Origin: JADJOY01 sp016713535 [NCBI: Deltaproteobacteria bacterium]
GTDB taxonomy: Bacteria; JADJOY01
Direction: 5' to 3'
DNA length: 64,000 nt
NCBI GenBank assembly: GCA_016713535.1
Contig: JADJOY010000004.1
Location: forward strand, 371,992-435,991
Shown here: in pieces, positions 18,186 through 27,244 of the stretch
Layout: the number at the start of each line of letters is the position of its first letter
How positions within the stretch are numbered: position 1 is the stretch's first letter
The notes under the pieces: model-generated
Seen by the model: only the letters and a program-made list of their open reading frames with translations
Database searches by the model: none
Told to the model about the DNA's origin: nothing
Program-made: the position numbers and the translations under genes

Positions 18186-19209
18186 ATGCAGCGCTCGATT
18201 CGTGCGTGGGTCGCGGGCGTCACCGCGGTGGTCGCCTCGCTGATGGTGACCGCCGAGCCCGCGCACGCCGGCAAGGTCAAGATCAAGCTCGCCACCCTCG
18301 CCCCGCAAGGCTCGTCGTGGGAGAACCTGCTGCTCGAGCTCGGCGAGAAGTGGAAAGAGCAGTCGAACGGCGACGTCGAGCTCAAGGTCTACTCGGGTGG
18401 CATCACCGGCAACGAAGGTGACACCGTCACCAAGATGGGCGTCGGTCAGGTGCAGGCGGCGGCGATCACCATCGTCGGCATGCGCAACATCGACCCCGCG
18501 CCGCAGGCGGCTGGGGTGCCGGGCCTGCTCACGACCGACGAGGAGTTCAAATACGTCGTCGAGAAGATGGAGCAGGTGTGGGAGAAGCGCCTCCTCGAGA
18601 AGGGCTACGTGGTGCTCTCGTGGGGCGACACCGGCTGGATCCACTTCTTCGCCAAGAAGGCGCTGCGCACCCCGGCCGACGCCGCTGGCGTCAAGATCTT
18701 CGCGTGGGCCGGTGACCCGAACGCGGTCGAGGCGTGGAAGGCGTCGGGCTTCCAGCCGATCGTGCTCTCGTCGACGGACATGATGACCTCGCTCACCACC
18801 GGGATGATCGAGAGCTTCGCCCAGTCCGCGATCATGGCGAACGCCTCGCGCTGGTACGAGCAGGCCAAGTTCATGTCGGACGTGCCGTGGGGGCGCCTCC
18901 TCACCGCGACGCTGGTGAAGAAGGAGGTGGGACAAGATCGATCCGGCCCTCCAGCCCAAGCTGCTGGAGACGGCGCGATCGTTCGGCAAGCGCATCAACG
19001 ACGAGGTCACCAAGCTCGAGAACGACTCGATCAAGGCCATGCAGGCGAACGGCCTCGAGGTGATCCACGCCAGCGACGCCGAGCGCGCCGAGTGGGCCAC
19101 GTTCGCCGAGAAGTCGTGGCCGTCGATCCGGGGCAAGGTCGTGCCCGAGGATCAGTTCGACATGGTGAAGAAGCTGCGCGACGAGTTCCGCGCCAGCAAA
19201 GGCAAGTGA
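18186..19209 (+). CDS. dctP: TRAP transporter substrate-binding protein DctP (frameshifted)
   Basis: A periplasmic solute receptor of the DctP family, about 340 residues, with a signal peptide (MQRSIRAWVAGV to AEPAHA) and the family pattern KIKLATLAPQGSSWENLL, VYSGGITGNEG and TGWIHFFAKKAL. The ATG at 18186 follows GGGAGGA. At 18925-18930 (a GGTGGG run) one surplus base breaks the frame; correcting it gives the expected C-terminal helices ending in KLRDEFRASKGK at 19209. The ligand is unknown; TRAP receptors mostly bind organic acids. It works with the fused permease just downstream and probably with the TatT-like lipoprotein encoded at 22571-23497. Confidence 0.85.
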
Positions 19210-19248
19210 GCGGGCGAGGCCGTACTCTCGCGGTGAATCGGACCCACG

Positions 19249-19278
19249 AGGCCGGCTGGGGAGACCCAGTCGGCCTTT
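19249..19278 (+). terminator. Attenuator-like hairpin between dctP and the permease gene
   Basis: Twelve paired bases (19249-19260 with 19265-19276, one G-U pair) around a GAGA tetraloop, ending in a short TTT. It lies 40 bp after the dctP stop and 23 bp before the permease start. A partial terminator here would give more binding protein than permease, a common arrangement for solute transporters. Confidence 0.65.
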
Positions 19279-19300
19279 CGTGTAGACGGAGACGAGCCAC

Positions 19301-21205
19301 GTGGACGTGACGCACACCGAACCCACGACGAAGGTGGGCCGGGCCATCGCCGGCGCCGAGCGCTGGTCGATGGTCGTGATCGTGTTCTTCATGACCTTGT
19401 TGCCGGTGCTCGAGGTGCTCGGGCGCGCGACCATCAAGGCCGGCGTCCCGGGGGGGCTGCTCTACACCCAGCACCTGACGCTGTGGATCGGCTTCCTGGG
19501 TGCCTTGATCGCGACCGGGCAGGGCCGGCACCTGGCACTCGCCACCGGCGAGCTGATCCCGCCGGGCGCCTTCCGCCACGCGAGCCAGATCTACGTGAAC
19601 ACCCTGAGCGCGGCGGTGGCGGCGCTGCTCAGCTACGCATGCGCGCGGCTCGTCCAGTCGAACATGAACTTCACCGGCATCGCCGAGCTCCCCGGCGGCG
19701 TGAAGGAATGGGTGAGCCAGCTCATCATGCCGGTGGCGATGGCGCTGGTGGCGTTGCGCTTCGCGTGGCGCGCCAGCGATCGCTGGCCGGGGCGGGTGAT
19801 CGCGCTGGTCGGCATCGTGGCCGGGCTCGCGCTCGACAAGCTCGAGGGCCACGCCGAGAGCCTGCTGTGGCCGGGCGTGATCGCGATCCTCATCGGCATG
19901 CTGGTGGGCACGCCGGTGTTCATCGCGATGGCCGGGCTCGCGATGCTCTTCTACTTCGCGGAAGGCACCGCGATCGCGTCGGTGCCCACCGAGACGTACC
20001 GGCTGGTGGCGAACCCGTCGCTGCCGGCGATCCCGCTGCTCACCATGGCGGGCTACATCCTCGCCGAGGGCGGCGCCTCGAAGCGGCTGCTCAGGCTGGC
20101 GCGGGCCTTCTTCGGCTGGATGCCGGGCGGCATCGCCCTCGTCGTGTGCCTGGTGTGCGCGCTCTTCACGACGTTCACGGGCGGCTCGGGCGTGACGATC
20201 CTGGCTCTCGGCGGGCTCGTGCTGCCGATGCTCATCAACGAGAAGTACCCGGAGGGCTTCAGCCTCGGGCTGGTGACGTCTTCGGGCTCGCTGGGGCTGC
20301 TCTTCCCGCCGAGCTTGCCGGTGATCCTGTACGCGGTGGTGGCGGGTGCGAGCGTCGAGGAGCTCTTCCTCGCCGGCTTCCTGCCGGGCTTGCTGATGCT
20401 CTTCCTGGTGGCGGGCTATGGCGTCTTCGTCGGCGCGCGCTCGCACGCGCCGCGCATCCCCTTCGATCTCGGTGAAGCGGGGCGCTCGCTGTGGGAGGCG
20501 AAGTGGGAGGTGGCGATCCCGGCGGTGGTGGTGATCGCGATCTTCACCGGCTTCGCGACCATGGTGGAGGCGGCGGCGATCGCGGTGGCGGCGGCGGTGA
20601 TCGTCGAGTGCCTCGTGTTCCGCGACCTGCACCCCACGCGTGAGCTGCCGGTGACCATCCACCGCGCGGCGACGCTGGTGGGCGCGGTGCTGATCCTCCT
20701 CGGAGTCGCGATGGGGCTCACCAGCTACTTCGTCGACGCCGACGTGCCCAAGCTGCTGCTCAAGTGGACGCAGGCGCACATCCACTCGCAGGTGGTGTTC
20801 CTGCTGGTGCTGAACGGCGTGCTCCTGGTGCTGGGCAGCGTGTTCGAGATCTTCGCGTCGATCGTGATCCTGGCGCCCTTGCTCGCGCCCATGGCGGTCG
20901 CCTACGGCATCGACCCGCTCCACCTCGGCATCGTGTTCCTCGCCAACCTGGAGCTCGGCTTCCTGTTCCCGCCGATGGGGCTCAATTTGATCCTGTCGTC
21001 GTCACGCTTCGGCACGCCGCTCACGACGCTCTACAAGGAAGCGCTGCCGTTCCTGTGCATCCTCGCGGTCGGCGTGCTGCTCATCACCTACGTGCCGGCG
21101 ATGACCAAGGGCTTCGCCCACTGGGTGCGGCCGCCCAAGCATGCGGCGGCGATGGTGACCGGCGCCGCCGTGACGCCGGCGCCGTCCGCGGCCCTCGACG
21201 AGTGA
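19301..21205 (+). CDS. TRAP transporter permease, DctQ-DctM fusion
   Basis: A 634-residue polytopic membrane protein. The first 170 or so residues have the four-helix DctQ pattern (WSMVVIVFFMTLLPVLEVLGR, WIGFLGALIATGQGRHL). The rest is the large DctM subunit, with VGTPVFIAMAG, IPLLTMAGYILAEGG, TGGSGVTILALGG, a repeated LLFPPSLP and FLFPPMGLN. DctM carries sodium-coupled substrate transport. The start is GTG at 19301 with GGAG nine bases before. Fused QM proteins are a known variant. It is downstream of dctP past an attenuator-like hairpin. Confidence 0.9.
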   Translation: MDVTHTEPTTKVGRAIAGAERWSMVVIVFFMTLLPVLEVLGRATIKAGVPGGLLYTQHLTLWIGFLGALIATGQGRHLALATGELIPPGAFRHASQIYVNTLSAAVAALLSYACARLVQSNMNFTGIAELPGGVKEWVSQLIMPVAMALVALRFAWRASDRWPGRVIALVGIVAGLALDKLEGHAESLLWPGVIAILIGMLVGTPVFIAMAGLAMLFYFAEGTAIASVPTETYRLVANPSLPAIPLLTMAGYILAEGGASKRLLRLARAFFGWMPGGIALVVCLVCALFTTFTGGSGVTILALGGLVLPMLINEKYPEGFSLGLVTSSGSLGLLFPPSLPVILYAVVAGASVEELFLAGFLPGLLMLFLVAGYGVFVGARSHAPRIPFDLGEAGRSLWEAKWEVAIPAVVVIAIFTGFATMVEAAAIAVAAAVIVECLVFRDLHPTRELPVTIHRAATLVGAVLILLGVAMGLTSYFVDADVPKLLLKWTQAHIHSQVVFLLVLNGVLLVLGSVFEIFASIVILAPLLAPMAVAYGIDPLHLGIVFLANLELGFLFPPMGLNLILSSSRFGTPLTTLYKEALPFLCILAVGVLLITYVPAMTKGFAHWVRPPKHAAAMVTGAAVTPAPSAALDE

Positions 21206-21301
21206 GCGACTTCCGCCGGTTGGTGATGGGCTGCGACCCCGGGGTATCGTCCGAGCGCGGGCGCGATCGGTCGCGCGCGTGCGACGACGGAGGAACCGGG
21301 C

Positions 21302-22165
21302 GTGGGCACGAACGGGAACGCCGAGGCCATCGAGGCCTGGAACACGGTGCTCTTCGAGAAGTTCAGCCGCTTTCGTGAGATCGTCACCACCGGGCTCGGC
21401 GCACACGGCCAGGCCCTGATCGCCCGCCACCCGCCCCGCTCCGGCGCACGGGTGCTCGACGTGGGCTGCGGTTTCGGAGACCTGACGACCGAGCTGGCGG
21501 CGCGCGTGGGCGGCGCAGGCCAGGCGGTGGGTGTGGACGCCGCCGCGCGCTTCGTCGACGCCGCGCGTGGCGAGGCGAGCGCGGCCGGAGTGCGCAACGC
21601 GACCTTCGAGGTCCGAGACGTCGAGCGCGAGCCGCTCGGCGGGCCCTTCCAGCACGCGTTCTCGCGCTTCGGCACGATGTTCTTCGCGAGCCCGGTCGCG
21701 GCCCTGCGCAACGTGGCCCGCGCGCTGGCGCCCGACGGCGAGCTCGCCATGGTGGTGTGGCGCAGGCGTGAGGACAATCCGTGGGTGCATCTCGCCGAGG
21801 AGCGCGTGCGGGCGCTGGTGGCGGAGCCCGAGGAGCATCGCGCGGTCACGTGTGGCCCCGGCCCGTTTTCCATGGCAGGTGCCGACCTCGTCAGCGACCA
21901 GTTGCTCGCGGCCGGATTCCGCGACCCGAGGTTCGAGCGCGTCGATCTGCCGATCCGGATCGGCCGTGATCTCGACCAAGCGGTCGAGTTCGGGATGGCG
22001 CTCGGTCCCGCGGGCGAGCTGCTCCGCCTCGCGGGTGCCGAGGCCGATGCCAAGAGGCCCGCGGTCATCGCTGCGCTGCGCGACGTGTTCGCGGCCTATC
22101 TTCGCGACGACGGCGTGTGGGCGCCGTCGAGCACGTGGGTGATCAGCGCCCGGACGCCGGGCTGA
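21302..22165 (+). CDS. Class I SAM-dependent methyltransferase
   Basis: A 287-residue Rossmann-fold methyltransferase. The SAM-binding motif I is VLDVGCGFGDLT (about 49-60), followed by an acidic residue in GVDAAARFVDAAR and a motif II-like FEVRDVEREPLGG. The middle FGTMFFASPVAALRNVARAL and PDGELAMVVWRR resemble UbiE/MenG-type small-molecule methyltransferases. The substrate is not identifiable. The start is GTG at 21302 after GGAGGAA. It follows the permease by about 95 bp and its end overlaps the convergent membrane-protein gene by 23 bp. Confidence 0.82.
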   Translation: MGTNGNAEAIEAWNTVLFEKFSRFREIVTTGLGAHGQALIARHPPRSGARVLDVGCGFGDLTTELAARVGGAGQAVGVDAAARFVDAARGEASAAGVRNATFEVRDVEREPLGGPFQHAFSRFGTMFFASPVAALRNVARALAPDGELAMVVWRRREDNPWVHLAEERVRALVAEPEEHRAVTCGPGPFSMAGADLVSDQLLAAGFRDPRFERVDLPIRIGRDLDQAVEFGMALGPAGELLRLAGAEADAKRPAVIAALRDVFAAYLRDDGVWAPSSTWVISARTPG

Positions 22166-22574
22166 GCTCGGGAGTGCGAAGCGGCACCCTCCGGGTTCGG
22201 ACCAGCCACCACGCGAACACCACCGCGAAGGCGAGGTCGCCGCTCACCGCGAGCACCGCGCGCAGCGGCACCTGGCCCGCCCACCACGCCCCCGCGAACA
22301 CCGCGAAGAAGCCGGTCTTGCCGAGGGCCGAGAGCGCCACCAGCGAGCGGTCGATGACGCGCGCCCGGTAGAGCCACGCGTAGACCGCGGCGAAGAGCAG
22401 CACCACCATCGCGATCAGCGACGGGTAGAGCCGCGGCACCGGCGTGGGGAAGCCGATCCAGCGGCCGATCGGCTCGGGAACGAGGAACCCGAGCGAGCCG
22501 CTCAGGTTGTAGAGGACGCTCGCCGCCAGCGCCCGGCGAAGCGCCCGGTCGGGATCCGCCGCGAGCGCGCTCAC
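22143..22574 (-). CDS. Small four-helix membrane protein
   Basis: A 143-residue protein with about four hydrophobic helices (near 15-30, 45-65, 75-92 and 105-125) and an amphipathic N-terminal DPDRALRRALAAS. No function is recognised; similar short proteins are annotated only as integral membrane proteins. The GTG start overlaps the tatT-like stop (GTGA), so translation is coupled to that gene. This suggests the product belongs to the same TRAP-associated unit. The 3' end overlaps the convergent methyltransferase. Confidence 0.65.
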   Translation of the reverse strand: MSALAADPDRALRRALAASVLYNLSGSLGFLVPEPIGRWIGFPTPVPRLYPSLIAMVVLLFAAVYAWLYRARVIDRSLVALSALGKTGFFAVFAGAWWAGQVPLRAVLAVSGDLAFAVVFAWWLVRTRRVPLRTPELSPASGR

Positions 22575-23497
22575 TCGGCCGAGTCGTCGTCGCTGAGGAA
22601 GAGGTCGTCCGCCTTGTCGAGGAGGCGCTGGGCGCGGCGCTGCGAGAGGATGTTGGCGAGCTTGAACTCGGGGGCCTTCTCGACGTCGAACGCGAGCGCC
22701 TCCTTCAGCAGCTTCTCGAACTCGGCCTTGTCCTGCTTGCGCACGCTCACGCTCGCCGCCCAGCTCACCAGCGGGCCGATCTTGTCGGCGCCGCCGCACG
22801 CGGCGATCTGCTCGCGGTGCTGCTTGCCGCGCTCGATCGAGCCGCCCATCGACTCGGGGCGGCTCACGTCGAGCGACATGAGCACTTCGTGGACGGCGCC
22901 CTTGTCGTAGCAGGAGTCGAGGTCCTGGGCGCGCTTCATGAGCGCCTCGACGAGGCCGAGGTCGCCGAGGAGCATGGGGTCGTCCTTGGCCACCGACGCC
23001 GCCGCGCCCCACGCCGACGCGGTCCACACTAGCAGCGGCAGGTCGTCCTTCGAGAGCTTGGCGAGGGTCGCGACGCGGTCCTTGCGCACGCTCTCCTCGA
23101 AGTGCGGATAGTCCACGTCGAGGCCGCGGAAGCCGTAGGCGCGGGCGCGCAGCAAGAGCTTCTTCACCCGCGTGCGGATCTCCTTGGCCTGGGCCACCGT
23201 CACGCCGGGCGCCTCGGCGTCTGGATAGACGAGGCCGTACGCGTACTGCGTGTAGCTCTTGGCGAGCGAGGCGAGGAGGCCCTTGTGCTCGGGGGTCTTC
23301 TGCAGCACCTGCTCCTGGAGCTTGAGGCCGAAGGGGACGGCTTCGCGCACCAGCTCGGGATCGTCGTCGGTGGCGTACACGCTCGGTCCGTCGCCGCCGC
23401 CGGCGAGGACGCCAGCCATCAGGTTGGTGCAGCCGGTCGAGCCCATTGCCCCGACGAGCAGGGCGGCCAAGAGCGCAGGACGAGCACGCAGCGACAT
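22571..23497 (-). CDS. tatT: TatT-like TRAP transporter-associated lipoprotein
   Basis: A 308-residue protein with a lipoprotein signal peptide (LLVGAMGSTGC). The helical repeat architecture is that of the TRAP transporter T-component family, first described for Treponema TatT, a trimeric TPR-like periplasmic protein that partners a TRAP binding protein. Family-typical segments are LLASLAKSYTQYAYG, LPLLVWTASAWGAAASVAKD and LDSCYDKGAVHEVLMSL. GGAGG precedes the ATG at 23497. It is on the opposite strand from dctP and the permease but within 3 kb, supporting a TatT-TatP-type TRAP system for hydrophobic or bulky ligands. An AT-rich operator-like cluster lies about 220-270 bp upstream. Confidence 0.83.
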   Translation of the reverse strand: MSLRARPALLAALLVGAMGSTGCTNLMAGVLAGGGDGPSVYATDDDPELVREAVPFGLKLQEQVLQKTPEHKGLLASLAKSYTQYAYGLVYPDAEAPGVTVAQAKEIRTRVKKLLLRARAYGFRGLDVDYPHFEESVRKDRVATLAKLSKDDLPLLVWTASAWGAAASVAKDDPMLLGDLGLVEALMKRAQDLDSCYDKGAVHEVLMSLDVSRPESMGGSIERGKQHREQIAACGGADKIGPLVSWAASVSVRKQDKAEFEKLLKEALAFDVEKAPEFKLANILSQRRAQRLLDKADDLFLSDDDSAE

Positions 23498-23712
23498 CGT
23501 CGACACCTCCGGTTCGAGTCGTGAGCCGCGAACCCTAACACGCTGCCCGCGTCCCTCGCACCCTCCCCGCGAGAGCGCTCGTTTTTCTTCCCGACCGAGC
23601 CCCGATTTCACCCCCTAGGAGGCCCTCCCAGAGGCACCTTCCCAGCCCTCGGTGGGCGCCAAAATGGGCGCTATTGGCCGTGAAACAGCGCCGAATCGAC
23701 TGTAGAGCTTTA

Positions 23713-23768
23713 GCTTTACAAAAACTGTGGAGCAGATGCTTTACGATTTTGTAAAGCAAGTGCTTTAC
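23713..23768. promoter_or_regulatory. AT-rich operator-like cluster (GCTTTAC repeats)
   Basis: In a conspicuously AT-rich patch, the motif GCTTTAC occurs at 23713, 23738 and 23762. A perfect inverted pair TGCTTTAC (23737-23744) / GTAAAGCA (23751-23758) spans a GATTTT loop. Position is between the end of the gene at 23765-24940 and the start of tatT. It looks like tandem binding sites for an unknown regulator, most naturally of tatT. The remaining 23498-23712 bases show no gene. Confidence 0.5.
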
Positions 23769-24940
23769 ACGCCGGGCCGGAGGGCCGCGAGCCTCGGCGG
23801 CCGGGAGGCGCTGCGGCTGCGAGGGACCGCAGCCCTTAAGCGCGACCGCTCGGCTGGAGGGCCGCGATCCGGTGCGTGCGGCTGGGGTGGGCGGACGCGC
23901 GTCCTCGCGCTCGACCGGCTGGAGGGCCGCGATCCTTCGCGGCCGGACACCGGACGAGGTCGGCGGCGAGTGGCGGGCTGAAGCACGGCGAGCAGCGACG
24001 CGCCACGGGTGAGCGCGACCGCCGCGGCAGCGCCCGCGCCACCGGCCGGGTCGCTCGAGCACGCGACCCCCGTCGGCTCGACGCGGATCGTGGCTCCGAA
24101 GTCGGCGTCGAAGGCCATCGCCGGTAGCGCGGGCTCGCGGGCCTCGCTGACGAGCGCGATCAGCGCGTGGCCCGGCGCGGCGACGAGCACGCCCGCATGG
24201 ACGTGAGCGAGCTCGCCGCCGCCCGTGGGCTCGGCCGGGATGCGCGGTGCCGAGTCGCACCACTCGCCCTCGGCGTCCGCGGGGGGCGGGCAGTTGCCCG
24301 ACGCGCGATAACCGTCGACGGTGCGTCCCGGCGGGCTCGACTCGAAGTCGTGCCACGTCCAGGCGCCGTCGTCGCCCGACGCGTCGAGGTGACTACCGTC
24401 GACCACGAAGACCTCGGCGATGCGCAGGTCGCGCGCCAGCGCGTAGGCCTCGACGCGGCGGGTGCGCCCGCCGTCGGTGGTCTCGAGGATGAGCGTGTCG
24501 AGGTCGACGTCGTAGCGCGGGTCCGCGCCGCCGCCGGCGTAGGGGCCGCAGTCGAGCGTGGCCGGATCGGCTGGATCCGCGTGGACGTCGCTCGCGTCGT
24601 AGGCGCACACCAGCCAGCGCTGCACCGTGAGTCCCTCGAGTGCCACGTCGGCGGCGCCGCTCGGGAGCGAGAGCCGCCACGTGCCGTCGCTGGCGACCGC
24701 GATGTCGTGAGCGACGGACACGCGCGGCCCGGTTCCGGCGCGCAGCCACACCGCGAGCCTGCGCGTGGGACCCGCGTCGGCACGGCCCGCGAGCTCGACG
24801 ATCCGCGCGCTCGCGGTGTCGTCGCTCTCGAGGCGAAACGAGGTGACGAGTGTCGCCGCCTCGGCTTCGCCGGCCAGGGCGAGCGGGAGGATGGCTGTGG
24901 CGAGCAGTGCGCGAACGCGCCGGGGGCTCCCGGTGAGCAT
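23765..24940 (-). CDS. Secreted hypothetical protein with repeat-derived C-terminus
   Basis: A 391-residue exported protein with an N-terminal signal sequence (LLATAILPLALAGEAEA). A mostly beta-looking domain (about 30-290) contains paired cysteines (VCAYDASD, LDCGPYAGG, GNCPPP, EWCDSA) and many Asp/Gly turns. No family is recognised. The last 65 or so residues are low-complexity Arg/Pro/Ser, encoded by four tandem intergenic-type hairpins (23783-23944). Either the true stop was lost when the repeats arrived, or the tail is translated. It is divergent from the phospholipase-D-like lipoprotein gene. Confidence 0.6.
   Translation of the reverse strand: MLTGSPRRVRALLATAILPLALAGEAEAATLVTSFRLESDDTASARIVELAGRADAGPTRRLAVWLRAGTGPRVSVAHDIAVASDGTWRLSLPSGAADVALEGLTVQRWLVCAYDASDVHADPADPATLDCGPYAGGGADPRYDVDLDTLILETTDGGRTRRVEAYALARDLRIAEVFVVDGSHLDASGDDGAWTWHDFESSPPGRTVDGYRASGNCPPPADAEGEWCDSAPRIPAEPTGGGELAHVHAGVLVAAPGHALIALVSEAREPALPAMAFDADFGATIRVEPTGVACSSDPAGGAGAAAAVALTRGASLLAVLQPATRRRPRPVSGREGSRPSSRSSARTRVRPPQPHAPDRGPPAERSRLRAAVPRSRSASRPPRLAALRPGV
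23783..23944. repeat. Array of four CTCCGT-family hairpins
   Basis: Four hairpin units in about 160 bp: 23783-23802 (stem GGCCGC, degenerate loop), 23815-23834 (GGCTGCG/CGCAGCC, loop AGGGAC, minus orientation), 23861-23882 (GCCGC/GCGGC, degenerate) and 23925-23944 (GGCCGCG/CGCGGCC, loop ATCCTT). Three are preceded by the GGAGGG leader on the plus strand. They overlap the 3' end of the minus-strand gene here. Confidence 0.65.
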
Positions 24941-25198
24941 GGTGGGCTCCGATCACGAGCGAAGTGGCGCCGCCAGCGAGCGCAATGGGCATGCCGCAGC
25001 CGCCACGTGTCGCGGGCGCGTCGACGGGCCCGAATTCGCTCGGGCTTCCGCGCCGCCGTGCCGGGCGAGACCCCACGCGGCTCGACGCCCGTGCGAACCC
25101 ACGGGCGCACCACCGCGCCCTCGCCGTCGCGGCGCCGTTGACTCGGGTACGGGCGGAGGAGGAGAGTGGAGCTTCCACCCCACATCCTGGAGCAGGCG

Positions 25199-27073
25199 AT
25201 GTCGAGCTCGTTCGATCGCCCGCGGCGCCGTCGCGTCGCGGGACCGTGGTTCACCGTCGTCGCGGCCGCCGCCCTGGCCGCGGCGGCGTGCGACGGCGAG
25301 AGCACCAAGCTGAGCGCCGTCTATTACGACACCTACGCCTCGGGTGAACCCGACGAGGCGTTCCGGCTCTTCAACGGGCTGCCCGATCCGGCCGACCTCG
25401 CCGGCTGGAAGGTGACCGACGGCGAGGGCCTCGCGGTCTTCCCGAGCGGCGCCACGCTCGCGCCCAAGCAGCTCGTGTGGGTGGCGAAGAGCGCCGTGAG
25501 CTTCGCGAGCGAGTTCGGCTACCCGCCGGACTGGGAGCTCCAGGAGTCGGACCCGGCGGTGCCGAACCTCGCGTCCAGCGGCACCTTCACCCTCGCCAAC
25601 GCCGGCGACGAGCTCACCCTGCAGGACGCCACCGGCACGGCCGTCGACACCGTGGTCTTCGAGGACGGGGTGGTGCCAGCGAGCGGCTGGACCGGCGCCG
25701 CCCTCGACCCCTACGACAACGGCGGCCTCGGCATCGAGGGCCAGATCCTCTACCGCAAGCTCGACGAGCTCACCGGCCTACCGGTGCCCGACACCGACAC
25801 CGCCGAGGACTGGGCGCAGTCGCGCACCGACCCCGTCGACGGCCGCAAGGTGCAGTTCCCGGGCTGGGACCTCGAGCACTTCTTCTTCCCGAAGAAGGCC
25901 GTCGAGCCTGCCGAGCTGATCGTCGGGGTGGCGCCGGACTCGATCTACGCGAGCGTCGTCGCCGAGATCGAGCGCGCCACCACCACGCTCGACGTCGCGA
26001 TCTACACCCTCACCAGCGCGGCCCTCACCGACGCGCTGGTGGAGCGCGCCCAGGCGGGTGTCGCGGTGCGGATCCTCCTCGAAGGCGAGCCGGCCGGCGG
26101 GATCGACGACCAGGAGCTGTGGGCGGCCGAGCAGATCGAGGCCGCCGGCGGCGAGGTGTGGTTCCTGTTCAACGACAGCGCGCTCGGCGTCCACGACCGC
26201 TACGACTACCACCACGCCAAGTACATGATCGTCGATGGCGGGCGGCTGCTGGTGGCGAGCGAGAACTTTGGCGGCAGCGGCATGCCCGACGACGACAAGT
26301 CCGACGGCACCGTCGGCAACCGCGGCGCCTACGTGATCACCACCTCGCCGGGGATGATCGAGCGCGCGACGGACATCTTCGCCCGCGACCTCGACCCCGT
26401 GAACCACCGCGACGTGACGCGCTGGTCGCCCACCGATCCCACCTACGGTCCGCCACCCATCGGCTTCGTCCCCGACCGCACCACCGGCGGCAGCGCCTAT
26501 CCGGTGGCCTTCCCGGCGCCGCTCGCGATGAGCGGCACCTTCAGCTTCGAGATGGTGCAGTCGCCCGACACCGCGCTGCGCAACAAGGACGCGATGCTCG
26601 GGCTCGTGGCGCGCGCCGGCGCCGGCCACACGATCGAGGTCGAGCAGCTCTACGAGCAGGTCCACTGGGGCCCGACCGCGAGCAACGTCACCGACGACCC
26701 CAACCCGCGCCTCGAGGCGTACATCGCCGCCGCGCGCCGCGGCGCCGCGGTCCGCATCCTCCTCGACGGGCACTACGACGCGCCGTGGGAGCCGCGCAGC
26801 AACGTCGCGACGTGCAGCTACGTGAACGGCATCGCCGCCGCCGAGAGCCTGAACCTCGCGTGCCGCCGCGCCAGCCCCGCCGGATCCGGCATCCACAACA
26901 AGATGGTGCTCGCCGACCTCGGCACCCAAGCGTGGATCCACGTCGGCTCGATCAACGGCTCCGAGAACTCCTGCAAGAACAACCGCGAGCTCGCGATCCA
27001 GGTCCAGAGCCCCGACGCCCACGCCTACCTGCGCACCGTCTTCGACGCCGACTGGGCCGGCGGTGGGGCGTGA
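25199..27073 (+). CDS. Phospholipase D-like lipoprotein with lamin-tail-like domain
   Basis: A 624-residue lipoprotein (signal peptide ending AAAAC). After a beta-sandwich region resembling a lamin-tail domain (about 25-200) come two PLD catalytic motifs: HHAKYMIVDGG, followed by SENFGGSG, and HNKMVLADLG, followed by GSINGSENSCKNNRE. Both have the HxKxxxxD pattern, so a phosphodiesterase or nuclease/phospholipase activity outside the cytoplasm is expected. The substrate is unknown. The ATG at 25199 was chosen over a GTG at 25166 because GGAGCAGG precedes it and the signal peptide then has normal length. A CTCCGT-loop hairpin follows the stop by 18 bp. Confidence 0.85.
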   Translation: MSSSFDRPRRRRVAGPWFTVVAAAALAAAACDGESTKLSAVYYDTYASGEPDEAFRLFNGLPDPADLAGWKVTDGEGLAVFPSGATLAPKQLVWVAKSAVSFASEFGYPPDWELQESDPAVPNLASSGTFTLANAGDELTLQDATGTAVDTVVFEDGVVPASGWTGAALDPYDNGGLGIEGQILYRKLDELTGLPVPDTDTAEDWAQSRTDPVDGRKVQFPGWDLEHFFFPKKAVEPAELIVGVAPDSIYASVVAEIERATTTLDVAIYTLTSAALTDALVERAQAGVAVRILLEGEPAGGIDDQELWAAEQIEAAGGEVWFLFNDSALGVHDRYDYHHAKYMIVDGGRLLVASENFGGSGMPDDDKSDGTVGNRGAYVITTSPGMIERATDIFARDLDPVNHRDVTRWSPTDPTYGPPPIGFVPDRTTGGSAYPVAFPAPLAMSGTFSFEMVQSPDTALRNKDAMLGLVARAGAGHTIEVEQLYEQVHWGPTASNVTDDPNPRLEAYIAAARRGAAVRILLDGHYDAPWEPRSNVATCSYVNGIAAAESLNLACRRASPAGSGIHNKMVLADLGTQAWIHVGSINGSENSCKNNRELAIQVQSPDAHAYLRTVFDADWAGGGA

Positions 27074-27090
27074 GCGAGCCGCCCGATCCG

Positions 27091-27137
27091 CTGGAGCGTG
27101 GGCGCTCCGTCGCCCCACCCCGCAGCCGGCCGGCTCG
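27091..27137 (+). repeat. CTCCGT-loop hairpin, left flank of formyltransferase gene
   Basis: CTGGAGC leader, GTGGGCG (27098-27104), loop CTCCGT and a complementary arm with one bulged C, then CGCAGCCGG. The 46-47 bp unit recurs in the same orientation at 28135-28180 with about 90 percent identity, flanking the lower-GC gene between them. It is immediately 3' of the PLD-like gene. Confidence 0.7.
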
Positions 27138-27244
27138 ATCCTCGGACCGGCATCCCTCGCCGCGGAAAAGAGCTGTTCGACAGCTCACGTGGTAGATCCC
27201 GCCGGCAGGTCTCACGCTTCCACTGCAACCCAGGGCGATCGCCA

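Noticed and set aside
23727-23981. Plus-strand open frame across the GCTTTAC cluster and hairpin array
   Set aside because: Its residues come only from the AT-rich repeats and hairpins, there is no ribosome-binding site, and composition is low-complexity.
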